Source of the DNA: Cheiracanthium punctorium
Lineage: Eukaryota > Arthropoda > Arachnida > Araneae > Cheiracanthiidae
Assembly: GCA_038373885.1 (NCBI GenBank)
Contig: JAWZYV010013015.1
Span: 62,001-126,000 of the forward strand
Length of the DNA stretch: 64,000 nucleotides
Direction of reading: 5' to 3'
This document shows, piece by piece, positions 12,927 to 25,065 of this stretch. The number at the start of each line of letters is the position of its first letter. Within the stretch, counting starts at the first letter, position 1. The notes beneath the pieces were generated by a model. It was not told the origin of the DNA. It saw only the letters and a program-made list of their open reading frames with translations, and made no database searches. A program made the position numbers and the translations under genes.

Positions 12927-13567
12927 CTCTGGTGATTGTTTTATCATTCTTATTTTTTAATAGGCTGCTCGTCGACGTGTGACTGAGAGGTTGAAGATGG
13001 GCACAGTATTTTTAATAATGTTTTAATCTTAAACAGCATAACAGCTAAGAAACATCCAGAAAAAATTGTTCAATCCTGAAAAAAATTAAATTTTCCTCAA
13101 ACATAGCTAAGAACCATCCTGATTCAATAAGCTTTTAAATTTAAAAAAAGTATCAAAATATGTCCATCTGTTAGAAAGTTACATTACCATGCACACAGAA
13201 TTACGGACAAAGATTTCAAACTTAAAACACCCTTTTTGAGTTTTGGGTTAAAAAAGAAAACTTTAAATTTTGTTTAAAAAAATAACTTTCTCCCTTGTAT
13301 ATTTTCCTGAACAATCACCTTCATAAAAAGAAATAATAATTAAATGATAAGACATTTAAATGATAAGACATCAACTAAAATGATAAGACTAATAACTGTA
13401 GAAAGAGTTTCTTCACAGTAAGTCAAACATTACTTAGATCAAAGACCCCAAATTCTGAGTTGGGCAGGTAAAGTACAATTTCTCCTTGATGCAACAGCAA
13501 TTACCCATTGATATCTTGCCTGAAATATGCCTCAGTGACATCCTGTTGTAACAGTCTGATGACTATA

Positions 13568-14362
13568 CGGTTACAAATTTTCGGTCTGTTCTGCCTCATG
13601 GCTGTTAAAAATAGTTAACAAAATCTTGAGAAATATTGGCCCTAGGCCTTTGCTAACCTCACTTTTGGGGACTTGTTTCTGGTGCCAAATTTGACGATAT
13701 TTTGCCAAAAAGTCAGCAAGCTTGCCGACATTTTAGTCATTTGGTGCGATTTTCCCAATGGGACCTGTAAAGTTTGTTTTACTGCATTAAGATCACATAA
13801 TAGCCTAACATTACTCTGTTTCTCTTCTATGACATAATCAAAACACGATTGTTCGGGGTCTTTCTACACTTCCTGATTTTTCTAGAAAATACGTCGGAGG
13901 GTAAAAATAGGCAGACAGGCCAGAGAATTCAAGTCAGTTTCTTACCGAGCATTTGTTGAGTGTGCTCACTGTATTATGCTGTAAACTGTACTATAGAAGC
14001 TGTATTTTTGCCTGCCTTTTGAAGCTTTGTTTTTAAGTGCTGTGTGCTAATTCTTCATTGTTGTGCCTTGAGGGACTGTATACGATATTCCTCTGATATT
14101 TTCACTGAATTTTTGCCTGTAGAAGCGTTTTATTTTGTGAGAGAAATACAGCATATGTGATAGCTTCTGTACAAAGTGGACAGTTAAAAGCACATTACTG
14201 TTGGATTGTGCTTGTGAATTTTGTATAGCTGATTGTTCTATGAAGTTCTAGAAGTAATAAAGTTCATGTTCCATCCTGACAAGTGGACTCTTTACTAGAA
14301 CTTTCTACATCTACTGTACTTTAGAACGACGAATCCAGAAACTATCAGAGTTTTTCGCAACA
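13568..14362 (+). mobile_element. Probable solo LTR
   Basis: A 700-800 bp block shares its first two thirds with 48677-49275. Both begin near GTTACRAATTTYCGG. Both then run through GCTAACCTCACTTT-GGGGAC and AAGTGCTGTGTG. AATAAAG near 14257 could be the polyadenylation signal. No internal retroelement coding follows. The right end (CGCAACA) and TSD are uncertain. Confidence 0.5.
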
Positions 14363-14796
14363 ATGCGATATGAAAAAAATCTCTGCAAATATCTTAGATA
14401 ATGTCATGTTTGAAGGAAGACAGCCTGGCACAATGTTCACTGCATTCATTTGCATGCTAAAAAGCTATTTGAGCAGCAGAGATAATGCACTGATCATTTT
14501 GGTGCATCCATCTGTTTTCTCTTGCATATATTATAATTCAGAGATTTTCACAGTGTCTAAATGAAGAAAGATTGTATTAGAATTTTGCATTTTATCTTTA
14601 ATGATTGGTTCAGGAGAACTCCAGACAAATTAAGTTTAGACTACAAAAGACTGACTTATTTTATCAATTCATATGCATTTTTAAGAGAAGAAAATCTAAC
14701 AAACTAACCATTTAAGATTTATTTCCGTGCAATACTAATATAATACTATACCTTAGCTATACTAATATAGTAATCAATAGTGTTTGTTTGAATGTA

Positions 14797-15377
14797 TTAG
14801 GTTGTAACGAAAGTTTTCCGCCACTCCAAGTATTGCCTGCACAAGCAGTTCCCATTGGTGTCTTTGCCAATATTTTGTAAAACGATTTTTGTTATTTGAA
14901 AGAAAAGACTTGTTTAAGAGATGTGTTGTGAAATCTGTAAAACAATATCGTTATGATTAAGTATAAGGTGTCTACAATGGAACTACCACGCTACCAGAGT
15001 GATCCATCATTTACTCTCAGTGCTGTCGCAAAAAGTCCGCTACAGAATGACACTGAATCATGTGTACAGCTTAAGGTGCTACTGTTGTATTACATGACAC
15101 TGTGAAGATTTGGTACCCAAAGTTCAAAAACGAGAACTAGGACATTTAAGAAGCACAGCGCTCTGGCCGGCCTGAGGCTGATGAGGCCCGCCTACGAGAA
15201 TTTGTGGAAGAAGATAAAATATTCATCCACTCGAGAGCTAGCTAAAAGAGTTAGACTTTAGTGCCATGTCCATTAGTCGCGCTAAGCATCGCATAAACTT
15301 GACATATAAGGTCAATAGCTGCGTACCGCGTGAGCTGACTCAAGCAAATCTGGCGGAAAACTTTCGTTACAACCTGA
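14797..15377 (+). mobile_element. mariner deletion derivative 1
   Basis: The inverted ends TTAGGTTGTAACGAAAGTTT and its complement at 15377 (TCAGGTTGTAACGAAAG) extend about 28 bases. TA flanks at 14795-14796 and 15378-15379. The 581-bp interior retains the N-terminal part of a mariner transposase. Confidence 0.92.
15110..15355 (+). pseudogene. mariner transposase N-terminal fragment
   Basis: Broken frames give a KFKNEN-type start, SGRPEADEARLREFVEED, STRELAKELDF-like text with an internal stop, and a DNA-binding stretch similar to SISRAKHRINLTYKV. The catalytic core is deleted. It shows that the element derives from a mariner, not a Tc1. Confidence 0.7.
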
Positions 15378-15639
15378 TATTAATCTCTGAAGCTACCTCT
15401 CCAATTTGAAAACTCCTTATGTGTTGAGAAAGTCTGTTTACTGGAGAAGGTTATAGGTTATATAACATCATGTTATGACACATCTACAGGGCTTCCAAAA
15501 GGGATTAAAATGTGGTATAATTCCTTAATTATTAAGATAAATGAATCAATGTAAATTTTAAAAAATGTGAGAATCATTAAGAACGATAGTTTTATGAGTG
15601 ACGCAGCCTACACTGACCAACCAACCATGGCACTCTATA

Positions 15640-16020
15640 TATACACGTAGTTATGGAATTTTTGGTGTCCAACTTTTCTCGAAATTCACTCTAAGGATTT
15701 TTTTTTTTATTAATATATAATTTGAATCGAGGGTAAAATCAGAGAGTAACACTGCGAGTTTATTTAGGAAAACTCATTTTTTATTTTTATTTAATCCAGT
15801 TTAAAGATGGGACTATAATTCATACATATGAATATTGAAAACAACTTCAGTTGAGTGGTGATTAGACAGAATATGATATGAACATATTCATACACTGCTG
15901 TTGGCTGTTGCTTATTGTGGTGGATACTAAACATTGTTGTTTATTGTTTTAATCAAAGAAATACTTTAGAAAAGATTCATCTATTAACACAAAAGGTAAG
16001 AATTTCTGTTTTCTTTATAG
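15640..16020. repeat. Duplicated segment, copy 1
   Basis: It aligns over about 380 bp with 18150-18526 in the same orientation. Shared blocks include GTTTATTTAGGAAAACTCAT, CATACACTGCTGTTGGCTGT and AATCAAAGAAATACTTTAGA. The two copies flank the 16035-18120 transposon. Confidence 0.85.
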
Positions 16021-16257
16021 TTATTATTAAATATTAGGGTGGATAAAAAAAAACTTATTTTAATGACGGCCCACATGGCAAACGTTGCCAAATGATGATG
16101 GTGATAATTAAAAAAAAAAAAAATTAAATATCCCTTCAGGTACCCCCACTCACTCCAAAAAATCTTTTTTTTTAAGAATGTTTATATATATGTAATGGCT
16201 TGGTGGCATAGTTTGCCAAATGACCAGAAGTATTTTTCCATAGCATACCCTATAGAT

Positions 16258-17187
16258 CAGTGGTTCCCAACCTGTTTTTAATCGCGACCCCTTTCAGATT
16301 TTTCAAATATGTTTGCGACCCTCCCCCCTCCCCTCTTAAATGTTTGACCAATAAGACAAAAAAAATGAATAATGAAAAATATATATCTTGCGATTTAAAA
16401 ATGATTATCTTTTTATTCCGTACTGATTATTATTAGGATCACTGAGGTTGTGTTTGTCTGACAAATTATGTTATCCTTGGCTGAATATTGGTCAAAGCCA
16501 ACCGCATCTTGGACATCTAATTTATTACTGGCTTTTGTCTTAATCTACAAAAGAGTTTTAAATTCAACTTAACGCATGTAAGTGGATGCAAATGGCACTA
16601 ACATTTGAAGCGAAGGCCTAGAATTTATCAGATATGAGTGACTCATAGCACACCAAAATTGACTTTCCACAAAGATTTTTCTTGGTATAATTCATGCGCT
16701 GAGGAGTCAATTTGCAAATTTAAAAATTCGTCCTGCGCTTCATCAGGAAGATTGGCGACATCTAAATATGTGTGAAGTGGACTAGTACCCCCCTACTCCG
16801 CACTAGTACCCCCTCTTGTTCATTGTGAGCTCTGGGATATATCTTCGAATTTCAGATTTAAGAGTTTTAATGTGGTTAATAATTTCTCACCTTAAATTAA
16901 CTGCAATTTCTATTTCCGATACTCTTGCCTTAGTGCACACATTTTCAAAATTGGCTAACATTCCTAGACACACTTTACGACGTCAGTTTTTGTAAATATG
17001 ATACAAGCGCCCTGATGAGAAAAAGGATTTTTTCTTTACAGAGAGAAAATGGAGAAAGCGTGTCTCATGGCAGAGAAACTTCGAAATATTTTGCCATTCA
17101 TTTCCCACAAAATCGGTCTGCGGCGACCCCCGCGAAAAGGCATGGCGACCCACTTGGGGGTCACGACCCCCCGGTTGGGAACCACTG
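16258..17187. mobile_element. hAT MITE (CAGTGGTTCCCAACC ends) nested in the 16035 element
   Basis: It begins CAGTGGTTCCCAACCTG and ends GGTTGGGAACCACTG, with CTATAGAT exactly duplicated at 16250-16257 and 17188-17195. The end is a classic hAT (Charlie-like) end. No transposase is seen in its 930 bp. Confidence 0.92.
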
Positions 17188-17498
17188 CTATAGATGATCC
17201 AAAAATTCGAATACAAAATTAAAAAATTAGGTCAGGTGAATCTGATCTGACATCACTATATTTTCCCTGACAAAAGAATAAGAAGTCTCTCTTAACCCTT
17301 TGAAGTGCAAGCATTTTCATATCGTAGAAGACCAAATGGACTGACTGCCTAACGCTGAAAAAGTGCAGTCATTGCCATTGATCCATTTAACTACCAATAC
17401 CATGGTGGTCGATCAAATAGCCCATCTGGCATAACACAGATACAGAAGTTTTACGACATAGACACCTGTGTCAGAGAAGAACATATTTCAGAACCAAG

Positions 17499-17830
17499 TT
17501 GCATTTACCTTGGGCATCGAACTGTTTCGTTGGATCTGTAATTAACATTAAGAATAGAATATTAACCTTTTTTAATGAGAAAGGTATATCAACTGATTCA
17601 CTTTTAGCAATTGCATGTGATTGGACAATCATCAATACTGGTACAAAGACAGAAGTAATAAGTCTTCTAGAAGCTGAGTTAAATCGTGCACTTCAACGGT
17701 TCATTTGTATGCTTCATCTTAATGAACTTCTTTTACATCTTTAGGTTTAGCTTGATGGTGTAATTCATGGCCCAAAAGAATTTTCTGGTGCAATTAGCAA
17801 GTTACTGCAAACTTGCCATACACTTTCTGT
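17499..17830 (+). pseudogene. Transposon-borne coding remnant
   Basis: The frame contains LLAIACDWTIINTGTK, RALQRFICMLHLNELLLHL and, after a stop, LDGVIHGPKEFSGAI. I recall this CDGT-x-VNTG / LHxNELPxRHL / GP-x-x-F-SG pattern from uncharacterised arthropod transposon-linked proteins, but cannot verify it here. Stops and missing ends make it nonfunctional. It lies inside the 16035-18120 element and is probably its original protein. Confidence 0.5.
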
Positions 17831-18149
17831 AACTAAATTCTGTAAAATCGAGGGAAATCCATTTCCAATATATGTATAACTAATGTACACAAGTCACAAC
17901 TTTATTATCATGATCCAAAAGCAATTTTGAATATTATTTTTTTAATTTTCATAAAATTTCAATTTTAAACTATATTTCAGACACTTGGGGCACCTCAAGA
18001 TGTAGATGGATTTCAAAAAAATTTACATGTAAGCTAAGATACTCGATAGTCAACTTTTCCACCCTAGGCCAAAATTAATTTTTAAAAAATTTTTTATCCT
18101 ATACTTTTCGATCCACCCTATTAAATATGTCATTAATTTAATAATTGGT

Positions 18150-18526
18150 GATATATACACATAGTTTGTGGAATATTTTGGTGTGCAAATTTTTTATCAA
18201 AATTGCTCAAATGGTTTTTAAAAAATTAATACACGATTTTAATCAAGGCTAAAATCACAGAGTAACATTACCAGTTTATTTAGGAAAACTCATTTTTTTA
18301 TTTAATCCAGTTTATGGATGGGACTACTTAAGTCACACAAATTAATACTAAAAACAACTTCAATTGAGTGGTGATTAGATATGATAGGAATGTATTCATA
18401 CACTGCTGTTGGCTGTTGCTAACTGCAGCGCATACAAAACATTGTTGATCGTATTAATCAAAGAAATACTTTAGAAAAGCCTTGTCTTAACACAAAAGGT
18501 AAGAATTGCTGTTTTCTTTATAATTT
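18150..18526. repeat. Duplicated segment, copy 2
   Basis: This is the second member of the direct pair that starts at 15640. It ends with the same ACACAAAAGGTAAGAATT text. No coding content is recognised. Confidence 0.85.
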
Positions 18527-19031
18527 GAAAAACATAATAATCATTTTTAGTATAGCAGACTCAAGCCTTATAGTTAATACAGTTATAGTTAAGACTCAAA
18601 TACTTCAAATATAATAGAGTACTTGACTTAGTTAATTTTTATAGATTACTTAGTTAGATTTTAATATTTTGTGCCTGAATAAAGTGGGCAACAATGAGCC
18701 ATTCTGTTGGTGACGGTGATATCCCCCATCTTTGGTGGACAATAGGGAGTAATAGGGCTTTAAAAATTATCAATTTTTATTTATCTCCCGGAGACTCACA
18801 TTACCAACCTACTGTCCAGGTGTTCATTATAAAAAAAAGAGTTATATTTTGCCTTTGTCATGACAAAAAAATAAAGACTAATTTTCTAAGCATTTAAAGC
18901 TTCCCTTTTCATTTATAATTCATGAAATGATATAGATTTTCATTCCTACAAATGGAAACTTGACTGGTTTTACTTTTACTTATTTTTTACTTATCATATC
19001 ATACCCTTAGAAAGGAATGATATATCCTCAT

Positions 19032-19766
19032 ACAAAAACCCTTAATGGGTAAAATGTTTGTGATGCAACATTTTACTTTATAGCTATAAGGAATTTTAAA
19101 TATGCATCTTAAAAATAATGATATAAAATTTTGAGTAACACCCTGGTGTGACTTTATATAAGATTTCTTTTTAAATTCCATTACAATTACTTTTGTTTTA
19201 TGTTCTAAAGAAGATGTACACATTCAAGCAATGCTTTTAATTATCAAATACACTGTCAAATATATCACTTTCACTAAGAATATATTATGTAATCAAATGA
19301 ATTTATTTCAATAATTTAATTCATCTGCTACACCACGTTATACCAAAAAGTCAAGCAAAATTTGCATAAATGTTTTCTTTGTAACACACTATATATTTGA
19401 ATACATTTCACTTAGTTTGGATGCTATTACACAAAGTAAACATTTACATAAATTTTACTTGCCTTTTGGATAGCATGACACAAAAGAAATTATTGAAACA
19501 AATTCATCTGAATACATAATATAGGCTCAGTGAAAGTGTGATATATTTGACAGTGTATTTGATAATTAAAAGCATTTGCTTGAATGTGTAAATCTTCTTT
19601 AGAAAATAAAACAAAAGTAACTGTAATGGAATTTAAAAACAAATCTTATAAAGTCACACCAGGATGTCACTCAAAATTTGATATTTTTAAGACTCATATT
19701 TAAAATTCATACAGTTATAAAGTAAAATGCTGCGTCACAAACTTTTAACCCGTTATGGGTTTTTAA
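19032..19766. repeat. Near-perfect long palindrome 1
   Basis: The two halves of about 365 bases are inverted copies meeting near 19398, with little or no spacer. Paired landmarks are AAAAACCCTTAATGGGT with its complement near 19757, and ACTGTCAAATATATCAC with its complement near 19550. Transcribed, it would fold into one long hairpin. It is a fold-back MITE or an inverted duplication; no TSD was identified. Confidence 0.85.
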
Positions 19767-20243
19767 TACGGGGAATAACACTTCATAAATTCAAAAATAA
19801 TCTTATATTTATTTTAGGATTGCTTTATTTAAAAATAATTTTAGAAGAAATCTCAAGTGTTTTGCTAATGCTCCGATAAAAGTTGTCGCACACATCTCCC
19901 AAAATGAATCAGGAGGCCCGGACTGCCCCCTCGGATTGAAAAGGGTGCCCTTACTGGAGAATTAGAGGGAATAGAATATTAGCTTATGTAATACTTGAAA
20001 ATTAGGCTCACATACCTAAAAACCACATTTAACTATTTAAAACATTTTGGGGCCCCTCAATTTTCAGGCAAGGATACTGGGAACTGTGCAAGATCGCAAT
20101 GATTTAAGCAATAATTGTCCATAGAAATTAAAGTTGTTCTTTTAAAAAATCATGCAACTTTTGAACAGTTTTTTAAGGTGTTCCTTTTGAAAAGCAACCA
20201 TCATCACAGAACATATAAATAGCTTTCAAAACAAACCAATTAT

Positions 20244-20682
20244 GTTAAACCAACACCTAGTTAAACAATGCCTGACAACAGAAACTTTCACGTCATCACT
20301 AGGTCTATTAAAATGACATCATCATACATTTATTTTCATAAAGTAAAACTTCTCAAAGTTTGTGGTGAATTTACTCCCGCATAAAACATTTTAATGATTT
20401 AAGATAGAAAATTTAATTTTACAACAAATAGGAAATTTTAACTATCACTAATTATATAATATGGTATAGAAATAGATCATAATAAATTATTTTTTATCAG
20501 TAAGGTATTTTAATTTTTATCTTCAACTTAAGATATTTCTAAAATTTGTATCATTCACCAGAAATTTTAAATTGTTTTACTTTGTGAAACTAAAGCTGTG
20601 ATGGCATTATCTTAGAAGACCTAGTGATGATGTAAAAGTTTCTGTTCTCAGGCCTTCTCTATCTAGGAGGTGTTGATTAAAC
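20244..20682. repeat. Long palindrome 2
   Basis: The halves of about 220 bases are inverted copies meeting near 20463. Paired landmarks are GTTAAACCAACACCTAG with GTTTAATCAACACCTCC on the other strand, and CATCACTAGGTCT on each arm. It is more diverged than palindrome 1 and different in sequence. Confidence 0.8.
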
Positions 20683-21808
20683 ACACTCGAAAAAATTAAT
20701 AATGCTTCTTCTCCCAGTGCACTATGGACTAATACAGGTATGCAAATAATGGAACTGTGCAAGATTACTGGGAAAAAAATAATGAAATTACTCTGATATA
20801 TATCAAATTATTCTTATTATAAAGTAGTATATCCATTTTTGGGGGCCCTTGGCGATCGCAGACCAGCCAACCTGGCCAGTCCTGGCCTGCGAATCAGCAT
20901 TTCGTTTTGGCTGGTGATTCCTGCAAATCACCAGTGAATTAGTGGTCAGCTAGTAGTTTGCTGATGAAAATATGTGTACTATGGTTTTACTCCCAAATCC
21001 AGGTAGTAAAAAGATTATAATGATTATTCACAACTGCTGAACCAGGCTGTTTATAAGCGAAGTTCCATTCATTTATGGATGAAACCACAGGTCACAACAA
21101 TAATTTATAATTTTTATAAATTTATTATTTTTGATTAGCAGATTAAACATTTTTTTCAGCAGCTGCATTGCATAGACTGTTACAGGAATTGGACACATAT
21201 GCACACTAATGTTTTTTAAATTCATATTCACTTAATGCACTAGTGGTTGTGAAAATAAGCCATGGGAATAGATTAGCAAACATCAGCAAGCCTTTTCTTT
21301 TTTAGAAGTTATTTTCTAATGCATAATGCCCTTGGGGAAATGTTGGGCTACGTAGCTAGTGCTTTATAAAATTAATACAAAATACTGTTAAGTTTTTAAG
21401 GCTTTCCAAGAGATTTATCCTCTGATTTCATAATCCATTATAAAACTTAAGAATTTTTCTTTTTTTTACTTTTTTAATATGAAGGAATCTTTTCAGACCA
21501 GTATTTATATTTATTTAACATGACTCTTCATAAAATTTTAAATTACTCACCTTCACTCCTTTTGCCAGCAATTCCAGCATTAAAAATAAATTTTAAGAGT
21601 ACTTTGCTGATTGCACATTAAATAATTAAAATTTAATTAGTTTTTTAAAAGTACATGTATAAATTATTTTTTTTTAATCAGCCATGCACTGAAAAAATTC
21701 AATGTAAAGCTGATGATACATCATAATGTAAAAATTTCAACATCGTCCAGCCCTAACACACATACATAAGAAAAGTAAATTAAAGCTAAATTGAAATAGC
21801 TCTCTTAC

Positions 21809-21910
21809 TTCACTTCACCAAGCTTCTTGGTCATGCTGGCACCCAAAGTACCCAAGACTGAAGTTGTTTTCTCAGTAGCAGTTTTCAAAGTCTGACTAGT
21901 TCTCTGATAG
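21809..21910 (-). CDS. TPD52: TPD52 exon 5
   Basis: 102 bases, phase 2 in and phase 2 out. The acceptor is GATTTAG and the donor GTAAGA. It encodes I-YQRTSQTLKTATEKTTSVL and then GTLGASMTKKLGEV. This matches the vertebrate block YKKTQETLSQAG...SAISRKLG. It is Thr/Ser-rich. Like exon 4 it can be skipped without a frameshift. Confidence 0.95.
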
Positions 21911-24263
21911 CTAAATCAATAGCACATAAAAAGTTGATACACAATTCATGTTTAAAAATTAAATACAGGATATAAATATATTTATAACTTGAAATTATAT
22001 TCATTTTTAATTACCAATTATATCAGAATATGTAACTGATATATTTTTATTACTCTAACTTTGAAATGAATTTGAAGCAAATATTTTTCTGGAACTATAC
22101 AAATTAAATCAGAGATGCCACTCATAAAATAGCAAAAAAGAGGAAACTGTGCGTGAAAAAACAAAAATAGTGGAAAAAGAAGAAATCCTATGCAAATAAA
22201 ACAAATAAGTGGAGCTTATTTTAGAAAAATGTAATGTATGGAGAAAATGGAATATACATATTTAGTTCATTTTTTATTTGCTTTCATAAATATTCTATTT
22301 TTCATTTCAACTTTAACTATTGCACATCATTTTAATTTACGTCCGAACCTGTTCTGTTTAGCGAAGTTTATCCTTTACTGGTTTCTTTGAAATCAGTAAT
22401 TTAAATTTGAAATAGGAGTTAGCTTTTATTCTTACAGCATAGGAGGTTTAAATAAAGGAATGCTAAAGGAAAAATACTAATTTTCAAGACAGATGGAAAA
22501 GATTGAAATTGAGACATGCTGGAAATAAATATTTAATTACTGCAGGGAAAAACATCATGAAATTTTAAGAAAAATTCTGCTGATTATGCAAAATGATTAA
22601 AAAATAAATAAATAAAATATAAAATGCAGAAATCTGCCGATCGGCGGAAAAGTGGCAGCTCTGTTAAATGTTTAAAAATAGAAAAATTAGAGCATTAACT
22701 ATAAGAAGATTCAGTTAATCAACATTTTAACACAGTAATTCTTCCACAAAGCTATTTGCACCAAAAGTTTTTATTTACTCTTTTAATGCTAATTTGTGGC
22801 AGGAAAGAGTTACAGCAAAATTCTTACACAATCTTTATAACAACTGAAGCTCATTAAACTTTATTTTTAAATCAGCAATTTGAATCTTAATATAAAAGAT
22901 ACCACTTAGCACAACATTATGAAATTTCAATATTAATGTTAGTTTTTTCTTTTTTTCCACGCAATTTAAAAGAAAGTCTTCTGCTTGTAATTGTTATCAA
23001 AGAAAATTATCAGGTTTTAAGAATAAGTTTTGACAAAACTAAGTTAAAATTGCAGTTATTTAGATACAAGATATCAAAAAGTAAAACTAAATAGAGGAAT
23101 AATAACTTCTTAACTAGAAATTATAGCAATAATGATTTTATCAAGAAAATTTAATTAAAGGCAACACCGAAAACAGTTGCAACACTACAAAAAGTCTAAA
23201 AAATAGAAGCTTAAAAAATGATAGTACTAAAAGTTCAAATGAAATAATAAAACTTGGGACTTAGTTTCTAACAAAAAGAAAAAAAAAGTGCAGAAGCCCT
23301 AGTTAGTTTGGTTGTAATCTATAACATCAATACCTAATTTACTATAAAATTAAGGAAATTTTGCTTCACTGTAATTTTATCTAATCTACTAAAATATCAA
23401 CAGAAGCAATCACAAAAGCATAAAATTTTATTTTTAATGTAAAAATTTACAGAGGTTGGGGTGGGGGAAGTACAGGAGCTGAGGTTTCATGCAAATTAAG
23501 TCCTGACTTAAAAAAAAAGGGTAAAGTTTGTTTAGACACAAAATGATTCAATAAACATGAACCTACGCTGTTGAGCTAAAAATTCCTGGAAGGCTTTAAA
23601 AAGAATAAGACAAATTTAATACAAAATAAGTTATTTTTTATAGCACACTCATACATATACAACAAAATTTTATTTCAATATTACAGAATTTTCATAGAAT
23701 AATGCATCACTTATTAGCTGTCTTAGCTAAGAATATTTACAAAGTGAAAAATATACTAAAGCACTTATAATAAGTGAAATGCTTGTGTGAATATTTATAA
23801 TATTTTAGATAAAACCAATACATTTAATAAGGGATTAATTTTTTTGCGATATAATTAATGTGAAAAGCAATACAAAATTAATTAGTAAAGTTGTTTTTAG
23901 TAGTAAATGATTGGAAAACATTTTTCACAGTTTATATTTAAAACAATTTTTTGTAGCATCCAACGTATGTATACTCGACATTAAAAATAATACCATGGAT
24001 TAGATAAATAATACTTTTACACATCTTAAAATAAATATATCTAGATCCATTTCTTAATCTGCATATTTTAAAGTTTTTTTTTAAACTAATATTTTCTTGA
24101 ATAGAAAATAAAATCATAACCTCATCATTTCTTATGGTAAGGAAAGTGCTAAATTTCAGTATAAATATCACACTCATGTTGTTGTATAAGTAATTAAACA
24201 TCTGCACAGTGAAATATGCACATACACAAACAAGTATATTAGTTTAAATATATAAATACTTAC
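21911..24263 (-). other. TPD52 intron between exons 4 and 5
   Basis: A 2.35-kb intron. A TGCCAC-ended MITE lies at 22110-22663; the remainder is AT-rich with nothing identifiable. Confidence 0.85.
22110..22663. mobile_element. TGCCAC-ended MITE, copy 3, 6-bp TSD
   Basis: It begins CAGAGATGCCAC and ends GTGGCAGCTCTG. TTAAAT flanks at 22104-22109 and 22664-22669. The interior shares the CTTTTATTCTTACAGCAT and GATGGAAAAG blocks with 12259-12926. Confidence 0.78.
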
Positions 24264-24323
24264 ATCGGAGCACTAGTAATAGCACTGTTCCATTCAACCA
24301 GCTTATCTCCTACTTCTTTTATC
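24264..24323 (-). CDS. TPD52: TPD52 exon 4
   Basis: 60 bases, phase 2 in and phase 2 out. The acceptor is TTTATAG and the donor GTAAGT. It encodes A-IKEVGDKLVEWNSAITSAP. KLVEWN lines up with the KLGEWN block of vertebrate TPD52. Because entry and exit phases are equal, skipping this exon would keep the reading frame, so it is a possible cassette exon; exons in this part of the family are known to be alternatively spliced. Confidence 0.92.
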
Positions 24324-24416
24324 CTATAAATTCAAATTAGTTAAGTAATGAATTAAGTTACAGATAAAACAATATTAAAAGGATGAGACTGAACACAAAT
24401 CAAGGTATTGATAAAA

Positions 24417-24473
24417 TTTTGCAATATAATTTGCAATATAATTTTGCAATATAATTTTGCAATATAATAATAT
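24417..24473. repeat. Short tandem repeat, 14-15 bp unit
   Basis: Four units of TTTGCAATATAAT follow one another, then AATATAAT. It lies about 95 bases upstream (in transcript sense) of the exon 4 acceptor. Confidence 0.9.
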
Positions 24474-24704
24474 AATGCGGAAGAAATTTTACCTTAAAGA
24501 AATACTCTTAAAGAGTCAAATCTTTTGTCCTACTTACAATTCCAATTTTGATTCTGTATTTGTGCATACATAAAAAAAGTATTAAAAGTTTCAGACAACA
24601 ATCTTAACTGTATCAAATATATATGATATTTGACATAATGATAAAATATGTTTGCCGATGAGCTGCCATTAGTGAAAGAATTTTGTATTTTACCAAAATA
24701 TTAA

Positions 24705-25065
24705 CCCGTTCAGGACCGGCGAAAGGAGAAAGAAGCGCTTCCCCAGGCCCGCGCGCTCAAAGAGACTACGCATGCACGGGACCGGTATGATATTTGAAAT
24801 GATATTTGAGGTTTAATCAAAAAAAAGCTCGGAACCGAAAGTGCAAATTGAAGGTCAAAGCTCTCTGGAATGATATTTGAAAATGTAACAGACTTCAACC
24901 GCCATCTAGTGCCGTTTAAAAATTCAAATAAAACGTTCCAATCTGAAATCCCGTCTGTGTGATGATGGGCCGGCTGGCACGGAAACACTGATCACAAATA
25001 CGATATCGCGGGCCGTGAGGGAAGAATCGTCTGATCACATATACGCGATCACGGTCCTGAACAGG
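24705..25065. mobile_element. piggyBac-type MITE in a TTAA site
   Basis: TTAA at 24701-24704 and 25066-25069 flank the inverted ends CCCGTTCAGGACCG and CGGTCCTGAACAGG (one mismatch). The 361-bp interior is much richer in G+C than the intron. TTAA target choice and a CCC-type end suggest piggyBac. Confidence 0.82.

Larger units (their letters stand above)
16035..18120 (+). mobile_element. TAGGGTGGAT-ended DNA transposon, 8-bp TSD
   Basis: The ends read TAGGGTGGATAAAA at 16035 and the complement of TAGGGTGGATCGAAAA at 18120. TTAAATAT flanks both sides (16027-16034 and 18121-18128). It contains a coding remnant and an hAT MITE. The 8-bp TSD fits hAT or P-type elements; I cannot decide between them. 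Confidence 0.8.
10816..21808 (-). other. TPD52 intron between exons 5 and 6
   Basis: An 11-kb intron. It holds a TGCCAAC-type element, a probable solo LTR, a mariner derivative, a TAGGGTGGAT element, a duplicated 380-bp segment and two long palindromes. 10816-12250, 18530-19030 and 20700-21800 show no feature I can name apart from AT-rich sequence and a short G+C-richer patch near 20840-20960. Confidence 0.85.
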
